A stretch of DNA of 21,645 nucleotides. Origin: a virus. Under the pieces are notes generated by a model. That model was not told where the DNA came from and did not search any database. It saw nothing but the letters and a program-made list of their open reading frames with translations. The position numbers and the translations under genes are program-made. Shown piece by piece: positions 1 to 7,457 of this stretch (position 1 is the stretch's first letter; each line of letters opens with the position of its first letter). The stretch is from the IMG/VR virus record IMGVR_UViG_3300030107_002505, positions 1 to 21,645 of that record; one strand, given 5' to 3'.

Positions 1-565
1 GCTCTGCCTGAAAGACAAACATAAAATTGAAAGTCCCTGAAATACCAAGAGGCATACCATCACTGAAACTCCCCTGCCCAAATGGGTACACAAGGAATAC
101 AGAAAAAGCTGCCGCAACAGGTGCGGAGTAAGCAACACATATCCATGGCCTCATTCCTAGTCGATAACTAAGTTCCCATTGGCGTCCCATGTATGCTGCG
201 ATACCAATGAGAAAGTGGAACACAATGAGTTGATATGGTCCTCCGTTATATAGCCATTCGTCGATGGTTGCAGCTTCCCAGATTGGGTAGAAGTGAAGAC
301 CGATTGCATTAGATGACGGGACAATCGCTCCCGAGATGATGTTGTTTCCATAGAGTATTGAGCCAGCTACTGGTTCACGGATTCCATCTATGTCAACTGG
401 TGGCGCAGCTATGAAAGCTATAATAAATGCTGTTGCAGCGGTTAATAGTGCAGGGATCATAAGAACACCAAACCAACCAACATAAAGTCGGTTGTTGGTG
501 CTCGTAGTCCAGTCACAGAAACGCTGCCAGTTGTTAGTTGGTTTTGTTAGTGTGGCTGTAGTCAT
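1..565 (-). CDS. psbA: Photosystem II D1 protein, N-terminal part (cut by window edge)
   Basis: The first 188 residues of PsbA are visible; the rest lies beyond the left edge. D1 is the photosystem II reaction-centre subunit in the thylakoid membrane and turns over quickly in light; phage copies are thought to keep photosynthesis running during infection. The sequence follows cyanobacterial D1 almost word for word: the N-terminal [10 protein letters not shown] segment, the first membrane helix, the [16 protein letters not shown] lumenal stretch, and [16 protein letters not shown], which carries the redox-active tyrosine (Tyr161 in standard numbering) and the Asp170 manganese ligand. No frameshift is seen. 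The ATG at 563-565 lies 11 nt after the hli stop, so the two are probably co-transcribed and late. Whether the D1 C-terminus is intact cannot be judged here. Confidence 0.98.
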   Translation of the reverse strand, partial: MTTATLTKPTNNWQRFCDWTTSTNNRLYVGWFGVLMIPALLTAATAFIIAFIAAPPVDIDGIREPVAGSILYGNNIISGAIVPSSNAIGLHFYPIWEAATIDEWLYNGGPYQLIVFHFLIGIAAYMGRQWELSYRLGMRPWICVAYSAPVAAAFSVFLVYPFGQGSFSDGMPLGISGTFNFMFVFQAE

Positions 566-576
566 TTATAAAGGGT

Positions 577-771
577 TTAAAAAATGCCTGGAATAATTTG
601 TCCAGTGGTTATATATGCGCCGATAGCAGCAATGAATCCAACCATTGCAGCTCGACCATTGAGTTCTTCAGCGTCGTGAAGAATTACTTCTTGTTCTTTT
701 TCAGACATAAGTCGTGGGGGTGTTTCTTTTCCGAAAACGTTTTGTTTTCCGTATTCAGTTATTGTTGTCAT
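577..771 (-). CDS. hli: High-light inducible protein (Hli)
   Basis: A 64-residue single-helix chlorophyll a/b-binding-like protein of the Hli family. Such proteins sit in the thylakoid membrane and protect photosystems by binding chlorophyll and carotenoid and dissipating energy. The diagnostic block is ELNGRAAMVGFIAAIGAY (about residues 37-54), with the Glu and Asn chlorophyll ligands, followed by the typical phage ending TTGQIIPGIF. I choose the ATG at 771; the frame is open upstream to a TTG at 780 but nothing favours that codon. It lies just upstream of psbA, the usual pairing in cyanophages, and follows the 49-aa gene after 53 nt. Confidence 0.96.
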   Translation of the reverse strand: MTTITEYGKQNVFGKETPPRLMSEKEQEVILHDAEELNGRAAMVGFIAAIGAYITTGQIIPGIF

Positions 772-824
772 TGAATTCAAAGTAGGGGAATGGCGAGGAT
801 GATAGGTCAGGTCGCCATGCTCAT

Positions 825-974
825 CTACTTACTAGAGCCTAAACCATATTGTCTATAGAACTCTTCTCTTTCCTCAGCAGCTTTAGTTATCCCGCTTACT
901 ACGGATTTATTAGATTTTTTATTAAAATGTTTCTTGAGCATTTTTACAGCCCAATCAGATGCTTTTGTTCCCAT
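825..974 (-). CDS. Small basic protein (49 aa) between scaffold and hli
   Basis: A 49-residue ORF (ATG at 974, TAG at 825-827) starting MGTKASDWAVKML and ending QYGLGSSK. It is lysine-rich in the first half (KKHFNKKSNK) and acidic in the middle (AAEEREEF), with no membrane segment. It begins 2 nt after the scaffold stop, which suggests translation coupled to scaffold and a late, morphogenesis-time role. I do not recognise the family. It may be a conserved cyanopodovirus hypothetical, but that rests on position only. Confidence 0.65.
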   Translation of the reverse strand: MGTKASDWAVKMLKKHFNKKSNKSVVSGITKAAEEREEFYRQYGLGSSK

Positions 975-976
975 GA

Positions 977-1801
977 TTAAGAAAATGAAACGTCAGATCT
1001 AGATAATTTATCTATCACGTCTTGCCTATAAGCAGGATCACTATCGTAATCAGGATGACTCATAGCTTTAACTACTTCAGCCTGACTTCTATATACATCA
1101 CCTGAAGTTTGGGGTGCTTTACCTTGTAACATTCTTCCTTCGTATCCGTTTGCATTGTCGTATTGAGCTTTGATACCATTGATAGCTAGTTGTATCTGGT
1201 TTTGATCTCCCATCTGTACCATGTTGTCAAATGAGGTAAGTGTTGTTTGATCTAAATTAGAGGAAGCCCAATCAAGCATACGATTATAATTATTTTCTCC
1301 ACCAACTGAGTTATGGATAGAGTTCACTTGAGCATCAGTGAGTTCAACTCCTTGAGATTGACCAGGGTCTTCAAACCCTAGCTCCTTAGCTTTGGCATAC
1401 ATATCCATGTATGTATCTACCAAATCTTTGCTACTCATCTCATTGAACTTAGCTAATGTTTCTTGACTAAGCTCTCCATTCCTGGTGTACTCATCAGTGG
1501 CTAGTGTTATAGCTTCAACTGTAGGTGTTATCTCTATAGGAGATTCAGGAACCTCATCTGTTTTTTCTTCAGTTGAGGCTTCTGCTTCTTCTCCTTTCTC
1601 TTCATCTCCCGAACCCATTTTCTTTTGGAGTTCGATGTAAGCCTTCTCTAGCTGTTGAGCATTCTCATATTTACCAGCTAGAAGTTCGCTTTGTTGTTCT
1701 TGTATCTGTTCACCAACTTGCAGGGAATCCTGCTCTTCTGTAGTCAAACTATCAGCTGATGTCTGATCAGTAGTGTTGTCGAACGTTAATGTTTCTGCCA
1801 T
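977..1801 (-). CDS. Capsid assembly scaffolding protein (T7 gp9-like)
   Basis: A 274-residue protein directly after the portal gene, the position of T7 gene 9. Scaffolds drive procapsid assembly around the portal and leave before or during packaging. Composition fits: very acidic and glutamine-rich, with an N-terminal half of low complexity (residues about 15-85, EQIQEQQSELL and a Glu/Ala/Lys run), a predicted helical middle, and a C-terminal region with alternating charge (AYRQDVIDKLSRSD), the part that in T7-like scaffolds contacts the coat. Length is close to T7 gp9 (307). The ATG at 1799-1801 directly abuts the portal stop at 1802-1804. The family is assigned by position, composition and length rather than a strong motif. 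Confidence 0.85.
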   Translation of the reverse strand: MAETLTFDNTTDQTSADSLTTEEQDSLQVGEQIQEQQSELLAGKYENAQQLEKAYIELQKKMGSGDEEKGEEAEASTEEKTDEVPESPIEITPTVEAITLATDEYTRNGELSQETLAKFNEMSSKDLVDTYMDMYAKAKELGFEDPGQSQGVELTDAQVNSIHNSVGGENNYNRMLDWASSNLDQTTLTSFDNMVQMGDQNQIQLAINGIKAQYDNANGYEGRMLQGKAPQTSGDVYRSQAEVVKAMSHPDYDSDPAYRQDVIDKLSRSDVSFS

Positions 1802-3403
1802 TTATTCTTCAAAGGTAGGTGGTTCTTCTGGTGGACCTTCCTGTTCTGCTTGTTCAGATAGAGCTGGATTCTTTGCAGGGTCCATCATTGGTGAACTAGC
1901 AAACTGACCAACTTGCTCTAGCATTGCTTGCTGTTGTTGTGCTTGCTGTTGCTGTTGCATCTCAGCTTGTAGTTGCTGTTCTGACTTAACAAGGTTGAGT
2001 ACATCAATACCTTGAGAAGCTGCTAAACGTTTAATGTATTCACTAGGATCTATAAACTTCATCAATGCCTCTGGACCCATGGTTTGTGCAATGGTTCCAA
2101 TGAATTGTGTGAGGCTTTCTCTATCTTGTCCCCTACCTAGTGCGTTGACACCAGCTACTATTTGAGGACGTACTATATCTTTAGGTATCTTAGGTAGCTG
2201 TTGACTACGTTGAAGTATATGTAGTGTTCTATCTAGGTATGGTATGAGGAATTCAACTGTGAGCAATGAGAATAGTCCTCCCAATTGTTGCTCTAGGTCT
2301 AACTGAGTGAGTCGTACCTCCTCTGCTGTAGTCCTCTCGCTTTGTCTTATATTTAATACAAGGAAAGCTTCACTGATTCTTCTTTCGATTGTCTGAGCTT
2401 GTTCTGCAGCTGTTCTAAAGTCAGCTGTCTTACCGACTTGTATGACTGCTACATCCTCTGGTCTTCCTTGTACGATTGCGCCGTTACCAGCATCTGCAAT
2501 TGTCTTTGGCTTTGTAGTAGAGGATGGGCTAACCAGAAAGATTACTTTCGAGGCTGCACTTGATCCCTCCACTAGGGCTTGACTGAGATTATTAAGTGCT
2601 CTCAAGTCACCTAGAAATTCTTCTACCCTGCCACGACCATAGTCTTCTCCATCCACAGTATTAAATCTGAGGACGAGCCAGGGACTTGTATTCTTTGGAG
2701 CTGTACTACGAGTACCTTGAATGATCTTATCGAAGACCTCTTGGTGCCATGTCCAACGTCCACTGTTGTCATCTATCTTGACGCAGGTATAAACCTCAAC
2801 GTCTTTGTCATCAGTTCCATAGCCACCTTTGGATTCGTCAACAACTGAATTGGGTTGCTTAACTTCCTTTGGTAAGTCTAATAACTTGCGACTTATAAGT
2901 TCCTTTGTGACGATCTCTATGACGTTCCCGTTTCCATCACGATTAACTACGTAACGGTTGAGGGGATAGTGCTTGAGACCATCTTTACCCATAAAAATTA
3001 AAGCGTTACCAGAGACAACTAAATGTTTTAGTGCTTGGTTAAGAACTACTCTGTCACTAGAAGCATTGATGTAATCCATAACCATTCTCTCCATCTTGGA
3101 GAATGAAAGGTCTAGTTCACTTCTTACTTCTGCAGGTATTTCTTCACCTAACTTGTCATCTCTAACTTGTAACTTGAAGAAGGTTGTCTGTGGTGGTAGT
3201 AGTGCAAGACCAAGTTTCGCACTAAGGTTGACAACGGCTTTTGCTCCCACTGATTGCCAAGGTGTTCTTAGCATCTTGTGGTTGCTGTTGGTATCTTCTT
3301 TAACTAAATAAGGCAACGTAAGTTCTGAACATTCAACTGCTGTGTCAAGGAACTGAGACCGATTAGAGGACAGTTGATTGTATCTTTCACGTGCTGTTTC
3401 CAT
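1802..3403 (-). CDS. Portal (head-tail connector) protein, T7 gp8-like
   Basis: At 533 residues this matches T7 gp8 (536). The portal is the dodecameric ring at one capsid vertex through which DNA enters and leaves and to which the tail attaches. Visible hallmarks are the N-terminal METARERYNQLSSNRSQFLD, the helical TPWQSVGAKAVVNLSAKL block typical of podovirus portals, the central YGRGRVEEFLGDLRALNNL segment, and ISEAFLVLNIRQSERTTAEEVR (about residues 344-365). The C-terminus is glutamine-rich (LQAEMQQQQQAQQQQ) and then acidic, probably the flexible internal tail. The ATG at 3401-3403 overlaps the upstream stop by one base (TAATG), suggesting termination-reinitiation. Confidence 0.96.
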   Translation of the reverse strand: METARERYNQLSSNRSQFLDTAVECSELTLPYLVKEDTNSNHKMLRTPWQSVGAKAVVNLSAKLGLALLPPQTTFFKLQVRDDKLGEEIPAEVRSELDLSFSKMERMVMDYINASSDRVVLNQALKHLVVSGNALIFMGKDGLKHYPLNRYVVNRDGNGNVIEIVTKELISRKLLDLPKEVKQPNSVVDESKGGYGTDDKDVEVYTCVKIDDNSGRWTWHQEVFDKIIQGTRSTAPKNTSPWLVLRFNTVDGEDYGRGRVEEFLGDLRALNNLSQALVEGSSAASKVIFLVSPSSTTKPKTIADAGNGAIVQGRPEDVAVIQVGKTADFRTAAEQAQTIERRISEAFLVLNIRQSERTTAEEVRLTQLDLEQQLGGLFSLLTVEFLIPYLDRTLHILQRSQQLPKIPKDIVRPQIVAGVNALGRGQDRESLTQFIGTIAQTMGPEALMKFIDPSEYIKRLAASQGIDVLNLVKSEQQLQAEMQQQQQAQQQQAMLEQVGQFASSPMMDPAKNPALSEQAEQEGPPEEPPTFEE

Positions 3404-3771
3404 TAGTAAGTTGCAGCTCCTCCAACATTAGGGACACCTGCATTAGCAGTGTCACCACCTGCAATGTTTCCACCTATACTTCCTTGAGGTGTAGAGCCTG
3501 CTTGTGTAGTTGCAGTAGGATCTTTCTTCCTATCACGCATTAGCTTGGCATTCTTACTCGCTTCTGTTTGTCCTTTTTTAGTTTCGTCTTTTAACTCCTG
3601 GTCTTCTGTATCAAACGACTGATTACCAGTAAGTTTTGTAGCTGGTCTTGCGTTGATCTGAGGAGTCGTATCACCTCCTTGGTTTTTATTGCCTCCAAAT
3701 AATCTATTAGCTAGAGACGGTAATATCATCGGTGCGATGAATTTTAATACGGGTATGGCAGGTCCACACAT
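3403..3771 (-). CDS. Putative virion or head-tail assembly protein (T7 gp7.3 position)
   Basis: A 122-residue protein with a short hydrophobic N-terminus (MCGPAIPVLKFIAPMILPSL), a charged middle rich in Lys, Asp and Glu, and a Gly/Ala/Thr-rich C-terminus. Many T7-like phages carry a small protein beginning MCGP just before the portal; T7 gp7.3, in the equivalent position, is a virion protein of similar length and composition. That supports a structural role but is an inference. Both ends show TAATG overlaps (with the 63-aa gene upstream and the portal downstream), so the four late genes form one translationally linked chain. Confidence 0.7.
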   Translation of the reverse strand: MCGPAIPVLKFIAPMILPSLANRLFGGNKNQGGDTTPQINARPATKLTGNQSFDTEDQELKDETKKGQTEASKNAKLMRDRKKDPTATTQAGSTPQGSIGGNIAGGDTANAGVPNVGGAATY

Positions 3772-3962
3772 TAGATTTCTTCCTCCATTATGGAATTAAT
3801 GTATTCAATAACGCTGGCTTGACCAGCTCTGTACATGATTGATTCGATTGATTCTTTTGGGTGAACGGGTTTCCAACCGAAGTTTGCCTCAAGTCTGTCG
3901 ATAAGCTGATCCAATCTTTCGTTGTGGAGCTTAAGAGTATTGAGGGAGATTTGTGTTTGCAT
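3771..3962 (-). CDS. Small hypothetical protein (63 aa) before the gp7.3-like gene
   Basis: A 63-residue protein, MQTQISLNTLKLHNERLDQL at the start, predicted largely helical with a leucine-spaced N-terminal half (possible short coiled coil) and an acidic end (SIMEEEI). It overlaps the 3' end of the RNR beta gene by 32 nt in another frame and shares a TAATG junction with the next gene. Position at the head of the morphogenesis block is the only hint of function. I do not recognise the family. Confidence 0.65.
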   Translation of the reverse strand: MQTQISLNTLKLHNERLDQLIDRLEANFGWKPVHPKESIESIMYRAGQASVIEYINSIMEEEI

Positions 3963-4647
3963 GTTCGAAAAAAGCTGGCATGCGTGCTCTTCGTGTCTCA
4001 GAAAAACTTGGAGCTTTACCTTGATACATCAAGGAATCGCTTGCATCCAGCCAAAATTTTTTGTCCAAATATCTATCGGTAGTATTTATACCTAGGGGTT
4101 GTAATATCCAGTTAATTGTGGCCTTCCTAAGTTTATCCAGAGATTGACTAGGAGTAAGGCCCATATCAGTACATACGAGGCTATTAGTGGCCACATGTAT
4201 TTGTTCGTCTCTGGAAATATCAGCTGATACCGTTCTGAGACCAGCATCGCCATTAAACCTAAAAAAAGGCAAAAGTACAAAGAAAATTGCACGTTCTATC
4301 ACCAATGCTTTAGTGAGCATGTGATCTGGGTGTTCTTCCCATGCATCACGTAGAAGAAAAGCTTCTTTTTCTGCATTTTCATTTACGCCAATGGCTTTTG
4401 TTATGTAGCCGAGAGCGAGATCATGCTTTATTTCATCTTTTACATTTGACTCTAGAAGTTTCCGTGCACTAGCTGGTACATCCTTCTCAAGAGCTTCGGA
4501 GATAAAATCCCCGACTGGTAGCTCCATGTGACGTATTGCCAGAGCACGGTAGATGGTTTCTTCAGCTCCATCTTTAAGTGTTCCTCCTGTTGTCTGGACA
4601 GGAGTCCAGGTTCTCTTACGGTTAAGTAACTTTTCATATGGGTTCAT
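3931..4647 (-). CDS. nrdB: Class I ribonucleotide reductase beta subunit, lacking the radical tyrosine
   Basis: A 238-residue ferritin-like protein, small for NrdB (E. coli 376). It would house the dimetal cofactor that starts the radical used by NrdA to reduce ribonucleotides. The expected ligands are in place: Glu42, the first ExxH (Glu72, His75), Glu119, and the second ExxH (Glu148, His151). The residue four after the first His, the radical Tyr122 of E. coli, is Leu79. Thus the metal site looks intact but the usual radical carrier is missing, as in tyrosine-less class I subclasses. I choose the ATG at 4647 because it overlaps the nrdA stop as ATGA; a TTG at 4656 is also in frame. The 3' end overlaps the 63-aa gene by 32 nt. 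Confidence 0.9.
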   Translation of the reverse strand: MNPYEKLLNRKRTWTPVQTTGGTLKDGAEETIYRALAIRHMELPVGDFISEALEKDVPASARKLLESNVKDEIKHDLALGYITKAIGVNENAEKEAFLLRDAWEEHPDHMLTKALVIERAIFFVLLPFFRFNGDAGLRTVSADISRDEQIHVATNSLVCTDMGLTPSQSLDKLRKATINWILQPLGINTTDRYLDKKFWLDASDSLMYQGKAPSFSETRRARMPAFFEHANTNLPQYS

Positions 4648-6020
4648 TCTTGACAATCGCAGGTAACGGGTTCGGTTTTTAGAATCCCCGCTAAATAGTC
4701 TTCAACATCTTCTTTGTCTAACGCAGCATAAGCATCTGACTTATCTTGTACGTCTCCCATAACTTGAAGGCTATAATAAAGCGAGGTTTGGGGACTATCT
4801 AGCCACTCTTCCACGAACTCGTTGTCGTATTCTATAACGTCACTCCAAGAGTTAAAGCTATAGCCATGAAGAAGCCCTGTTTTATTTAGCATGTACATAA
4901 GTTGATCGGCTACTTTCTTATAAGCATCCCAACCAACTTCACTAGCGATTTCTACATCGCCGTAATCATAATGTTGTACACCAAAAGTATCGCTGTCCCT
5001 GTCTACTGACTGGGCTATAGGCGGAGCGATCTCCGGCGTGCAAGTGTATCCATCTATATCTTTACTCTTATAGGAACATGAGGCAGTAGGTGCTATAGCA
5101 AAAGCTCTATCCATTTTATTTATATGGGCAATCTGAGCTGCACCTTGTATGGCTAGGTATAACTCTTTAGCTGCAATACGTGCTCTACCTTGTAGTACAT
5201 TCCCTTTATTTACATCTTCTAATGCCTCACCAAATTCTTTATAGGTGAGTCGGTTTTGTCTTAGGAAGTTAGCTAATCCAAGCATCCCAAGTCCGACTTG
5301 GCGGTCCGTTTCCGGGGGTAAATATTCACCAGATTTTTCAACACCTGTTCTGCCATGAAGTTCGCACAATTCGGACATACCGAGAGAGAAAGCTTTACGG
5401 AGTTCTCCGATCTGGCAAGCTCCCAAGTTGATGTGCTGAAGCAAGCATGTGCCTCTAGATTTGAGGAAGACTTCAAGGCATACATTGCCGTAGATTCGTT
5501 CGCCATTTTTGTCATACCTTATTTTTGTGAGCCAAATATCCCCCGATTTGATTCCATGGAGGATGGCGGTTTTAGTAGCTTGAGGGATTTCTTCCCAGCT
5601 CCGTTTGTCAATGTTGACGCACCGTTTAATCCAGGGAAGTTCAGACCGGGGAGACTGCACGAACTCAAGAATATCGGGGTGAGTAATATCGAGATGAGCA
5701 ACAACGGCACCATTTTTGTAGACGCCGCCTCTTCTGAGTGTTTCATTTAGTGTTGAGTAGATTTTTGCGAAGGATACTGGGCCAGAAGCTGTAAGACCTT
5801 TGCCGTTTTCACTTCCTTTGGGTCGGAGCTTTGATAGATGGACAGCAACGCCTGCTCCAAATCTGAGTCCGTGGCTGACGTATCTCCATGATTTTTCGAT
5901 TCCATTATCGCCCTCCATTGAGTCTTCTACTACGAAGACAGTGCAACTGACGGGTAGACGTGATTCAGGATTATCCATCCAATTCTGAACACGGCCAGTT
6001 CTAGCTATTAATTCAGACAT
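4644..6020 (-). CDS. nrdA: Class I ribonucleotide reductase alpha subunit, compact
   Basis: A 458-residue catalytic subunit, far shorter than NrdA (761). The active-site set is visible: Cys26 and Cys202 (redox pair), Asn179-x-Cys181-x-Glu183 (thiyl radical Cys and its partners), a PTASCS phosphate loop near residue 311, and the Tyr415-Tyr416 pair that relays the radical from the beta subunit. The tyrosine pair and the adjacent beta gene make this class I, not class II, although short cyanophage enzymes have often been labelled class II. The C-terminal Cys454-x-Cys456 is the thioredoxin or glutaredoxin relay. The N-terminus starts only about 25 residues before the first Cys, so there is no ATP-cone and overall activity is probably not shut down by dATP. 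It would feed dNTPs to phage replication. Confidence 0.94.
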   Translation of the reverse strand: MSELIARTGRVQNWMDNPESRLPVSCTVFVVEDSMEGDNGIEKSWRYVSHGLRFGAGVAVHLSKLRPKGSENGKGLTASGPVSFAKIYSTLNETLRRGGVYKNGAVVAHLDITHPDILEFVQSPRSELPWIKRCVNIDKRSWEEIPQATKTAILHGIKSGDIWLTKIRYDKNGERIYGNVCLEVFLKSRGTCLLQHINLGACQIGELRKAFSLGMSELCELHGRTGVEKSGEYLPPETDRQVGLGMLGLANFLRQNRLTYKEFGEALEDVNKGNVLQGRARIAAKELYLAIQGAAQIAHINKMDRAFAIAPTASCSYKSKDIDGYTCTPEIAPPIAQSVDRDSDTFGVQHYDYGDVEIASEVGWDAYKKVADQLMYMLNKTGLLHGYSFNSWSDVIEYDNEFVEEWLDSPQTSLYYSLQVMGDVQDKSDAYAALDKEDVEDYLAGILKTEPVTCDCQE

Positions 6021-6395
6021 TTAAACAAGATCATTAAGTATTGGTGGTGTGTAATTTTTACCCTTTAATATTTTCCCATCCTCTCTACGGATAGGTTTTC
6101 CATCCTCTCCTAGTTTGGACATATTACTTTTATGGACACGACGTAGGGCTTCGTCTAAGTCCCATTGCATATTTTCTGCAAATTGATAGCAGACATAAAC
6201 AAGATCTGCTAACTCTTTCAATGTGTCTACGTGAGGTTCGTAGCTATCTCTCCATAGTTGCCCATTTGCTTCTATAAACTCATTAAATTCCTCTTCTATC
6301 AGAGTTTTCTGCATGGTACGAGTCTGCATATCCTTCGAATTGCGTACTTCGTAAGCTTTCCTGAACTCCCTTGCTTGTTCTAAATTCGACTTCAT
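6021..6395 (-). CDS. MazG-like nucleotide pyrophosphohydrolase
   Basis: A 124-residue all-alpha NTP pyrophosphohydrolase-like protein. These enzymes hydrolyse nucleotides such as dNTPs or (p)ppGpp to monophosphate and PPi. The metal-binding pattern is present: EEEFNEFIEA (about residues 33-42) and KELADLVYVCYQF (about 60-72), the E-E-x-x-E and E-x-x-D halves of the family signature. The C-terminal PIRREDGKILKGKNY tail matches that of phage HisE/MazG-type proteins. It abuts nrdA (stop 6021, nrdA ATG 6020), linking it to nucleotide supply. Its first ~110 nt overlap the end of the DUF3310 gene; an internal ATG at 6329 is an alternative start. Confidence 0.88.
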   Translation of the reverse strand: MKSNLEQAREFRKAYEVRNSKDMQTRTMQKTLIEEEFNEFIEANGQLWRDSYEPHVDTLKELADLVYVCYQFAENMQWDLDEALRRVHKSNMSKLGEDGKPIRREDGKILKGKNYTPPILNDLV

Positions 6396-6579
6396 TAGCT
6401 AAATAGTGGATGGCTTTGGATAAATCGGCTATATCATTTTCTTTATGACCTGCTCTACATACATACTTAACTACGTTTCCGAGGTGGAAGTTGAGTTCTT
6501 GATCACGTATAAAATCCCAGACTTGGATAGTGCCTCGTCTGTAATAAGCAGGTCCGGTATCATTGGTGGTTTCGGCCAT
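6283..6579 (-). CDS. DUF3310 protein (T7 gp1.7-like)
   Basis: A 98-residue protein with the DUF3310 pattern: YRRGTIQVWDFIRDQ at residues 13-27, then LNFHLGNVVKYVCRAGHKE and DLSKAIHYL (about 29-60). T7 gp1.7, which carries such a domain, is a nucleotide kinase that makes T7 sensitive to dideoxythymidine; whether this short version keeps that activity is unknown. The last ~38 residues lie past the domain and overlap the MazG-like gene by 113 nt. The start (ATG 6579) lies inside the preceding gene. Confidence 0.85.
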   Translation of the reverse strand: MAETTNDTGPAYYRRGTIQVWDFIRDQELNFHLGNVVKYVCRAGHKENDIADLSKAIHYLANEVEFRTSKGVQESLRSTQFEGYADSYHAENSDRRGI

Positions 6580-6788
6580 TGCTCTAGTAAATTTGTAAGA
6601 CTGTTACTCAGTACAAAAGCTTGCTTCTGAAGAGCTAGGAAGACAGTAATTATGTCCTCCTTCCTTGTCTCTTCTTTATTTAAAGCAATTTCTAATTGTC
6701 TAAGTTTGAACTCCTGCTCCGTCTTTAACTTTGTAATCGGAGGAGGCGGTCCATAGTATGGGTTGCTGTTTGTCGTAGTCATAATCAT
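6471..6788 (-). CDS. Hypothetical protein between exonuclease and DUF3310
   Basis: A 105-residue protein (ATG 6788, second ATG 6782) with a proline-rich start (NPYYGPPPPITKLK), a charged helical middle (EFKLRQLEIALNKEETRKED) and a mixed C-terminus. It overlaps the exonuclease gene by 89 nt and DUF3310 by 109 nt, and is the only reading frame that explains 6580-6699. The lysine/glutamate-rich helix looks like a real protein. I do not recognise a family. Because only about a third of it is free of other genes, it could still be spurious. Confidence 0.6.
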   Translation of the reverse strand: MIMTTTNSNPYYGPPPPITKLKTEQEFKLRQLEIALNKEETRKEDIITVFLALQKQAFVLSNSLTNLLEQWPKPPMIPDLLITDEALSKSGILYVIKNSTSTSET

Positions 6789-7455
6789 CTGTAGTTAAGA
6801 TCCTTGCAAGTCGTGCATTCATTAGAGCTACCTCTTCATCAAGGTCTTTCTCAGCAAATGCTTCGACTACTGTTTTCCAGCTATATCCCTTTTCGTTAAA
6901 CAACGACGCAGCACGCTTAACACCAATACCAGGGACACCTGAATAACCATCAGTGTTGTCTCCTGCCATTGTTTGAATGAGGTGCCATTTAGCTCCTTCT
7001 TCTTGAGTGATGAGTGTGCTTTCTTCAAAGTTATATAAAGTACCAGGTATTTGTCTCATATCTTTATCAGGGGAGACAATCACGTTCCCTGGATGTTTGG
7101 TCGCATAACACCCCATACCATCATCGGCTTCGAGTGTAGGCATTATTATCACTTCATACTCAGTCTTGAGTTTGTTGATAACACGCTTGTAGCCACAGGG
7201 TTTCTTACGATTTCTGTGACCTTTATAATCAGCTTGGATTTCCTTGCGGAAATTAGTACTGTCACTAAAGAACAGAATAAGATCAGTCCCATGTCTAAAC
7301 CGACTAGATATGCGTTTAAGTTCGCGTTCAACGCATCTGTAGGCTTCGGTGAATTTGCTAGTAACAACGATGACGTCATCGCCAAAGTCGATTTCTGATT
7401 CCGCCGCAGCACAACATTTGTAGCAGATAAAGTCTGCATCTATTAATAATTTCAT
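6700..7455 (-). CDS. 5'-3' exonuclease (T7 gp6-like)
   Basis: A 251-residue FEN/PIN-type nuclease. In T7, gp6 removes primers, helps degrade host DNA and acts in recombination. Acidic metal-binding residues are visible: MKLLIDADF at the N-terminus, ADDGMGCYA (residues about 109-118), SPDKDMRQI (about 127-135) and the helix-hairpin-helix GDNTDGYSGVPGIGVKRA (about 164-181), which binds the DNA backbone. Length is near T7 gp6 (300). It follows the polymerase after 2 nt. One copy of the CACACTCATCA motif lies inside the gene (7008-7018). Confidence 0.93.
   Translation of the reverse strand: MKLLIDADFICYKCCAAAESEIDFGDDVIVVTSKFTEAYRCVERELKRISSRFRHGTDLILFFSDSTNFRKEIQADYKGHRNRKKPCGYKRVINKLKTEYEVIIMPTLEADDGMGCYATKHPGNVIVSPDKDMRQIPGTLYNFEESTLITQEEGAKWHLIQTMAGDNTDGYSGVPGIGVKRAASLFNEKGYSWKTVVEAFAEKDLDEEVALMNARLARILTTDDYDYDKQQPILWTASSDYKVKDGAGVQT
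7008..7018 (-). promoter_or_regulatory. Repeated motif CACACTCATCA, copy in exonuclease
   Basis: Exact copy in codons reading AGC-ACA-CTC-ATC-ACT, i.e. Ser-Thr-Leu-Ile-Thr, a different frame from the copy in the primase-helicase, so DNA rather than protein is conserved. Confidence 0.5.
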
Positions 7456-7457
7456 AA

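Noticed and set aside
3096-3311. Plus-strand ORF opposite the portal
   Set aside because: Antisense to conserved portal sequence, no independent support.
4092-4292. Hydrophobic minus-strand ORF of 66 codons that looks like a membrane protein
   Set aside because: Wholly inside nrdB in another frame, across its conserved metal-ligand helices; hydrophobicity is a by-product of the frame.
5355-5750. Plus-strand ORF of 131 codons
   Set aside because: Lies antisense to the catalytic core of nrdA, has no family resemblance and no ribosome site; a shadow of RNR codon usage.
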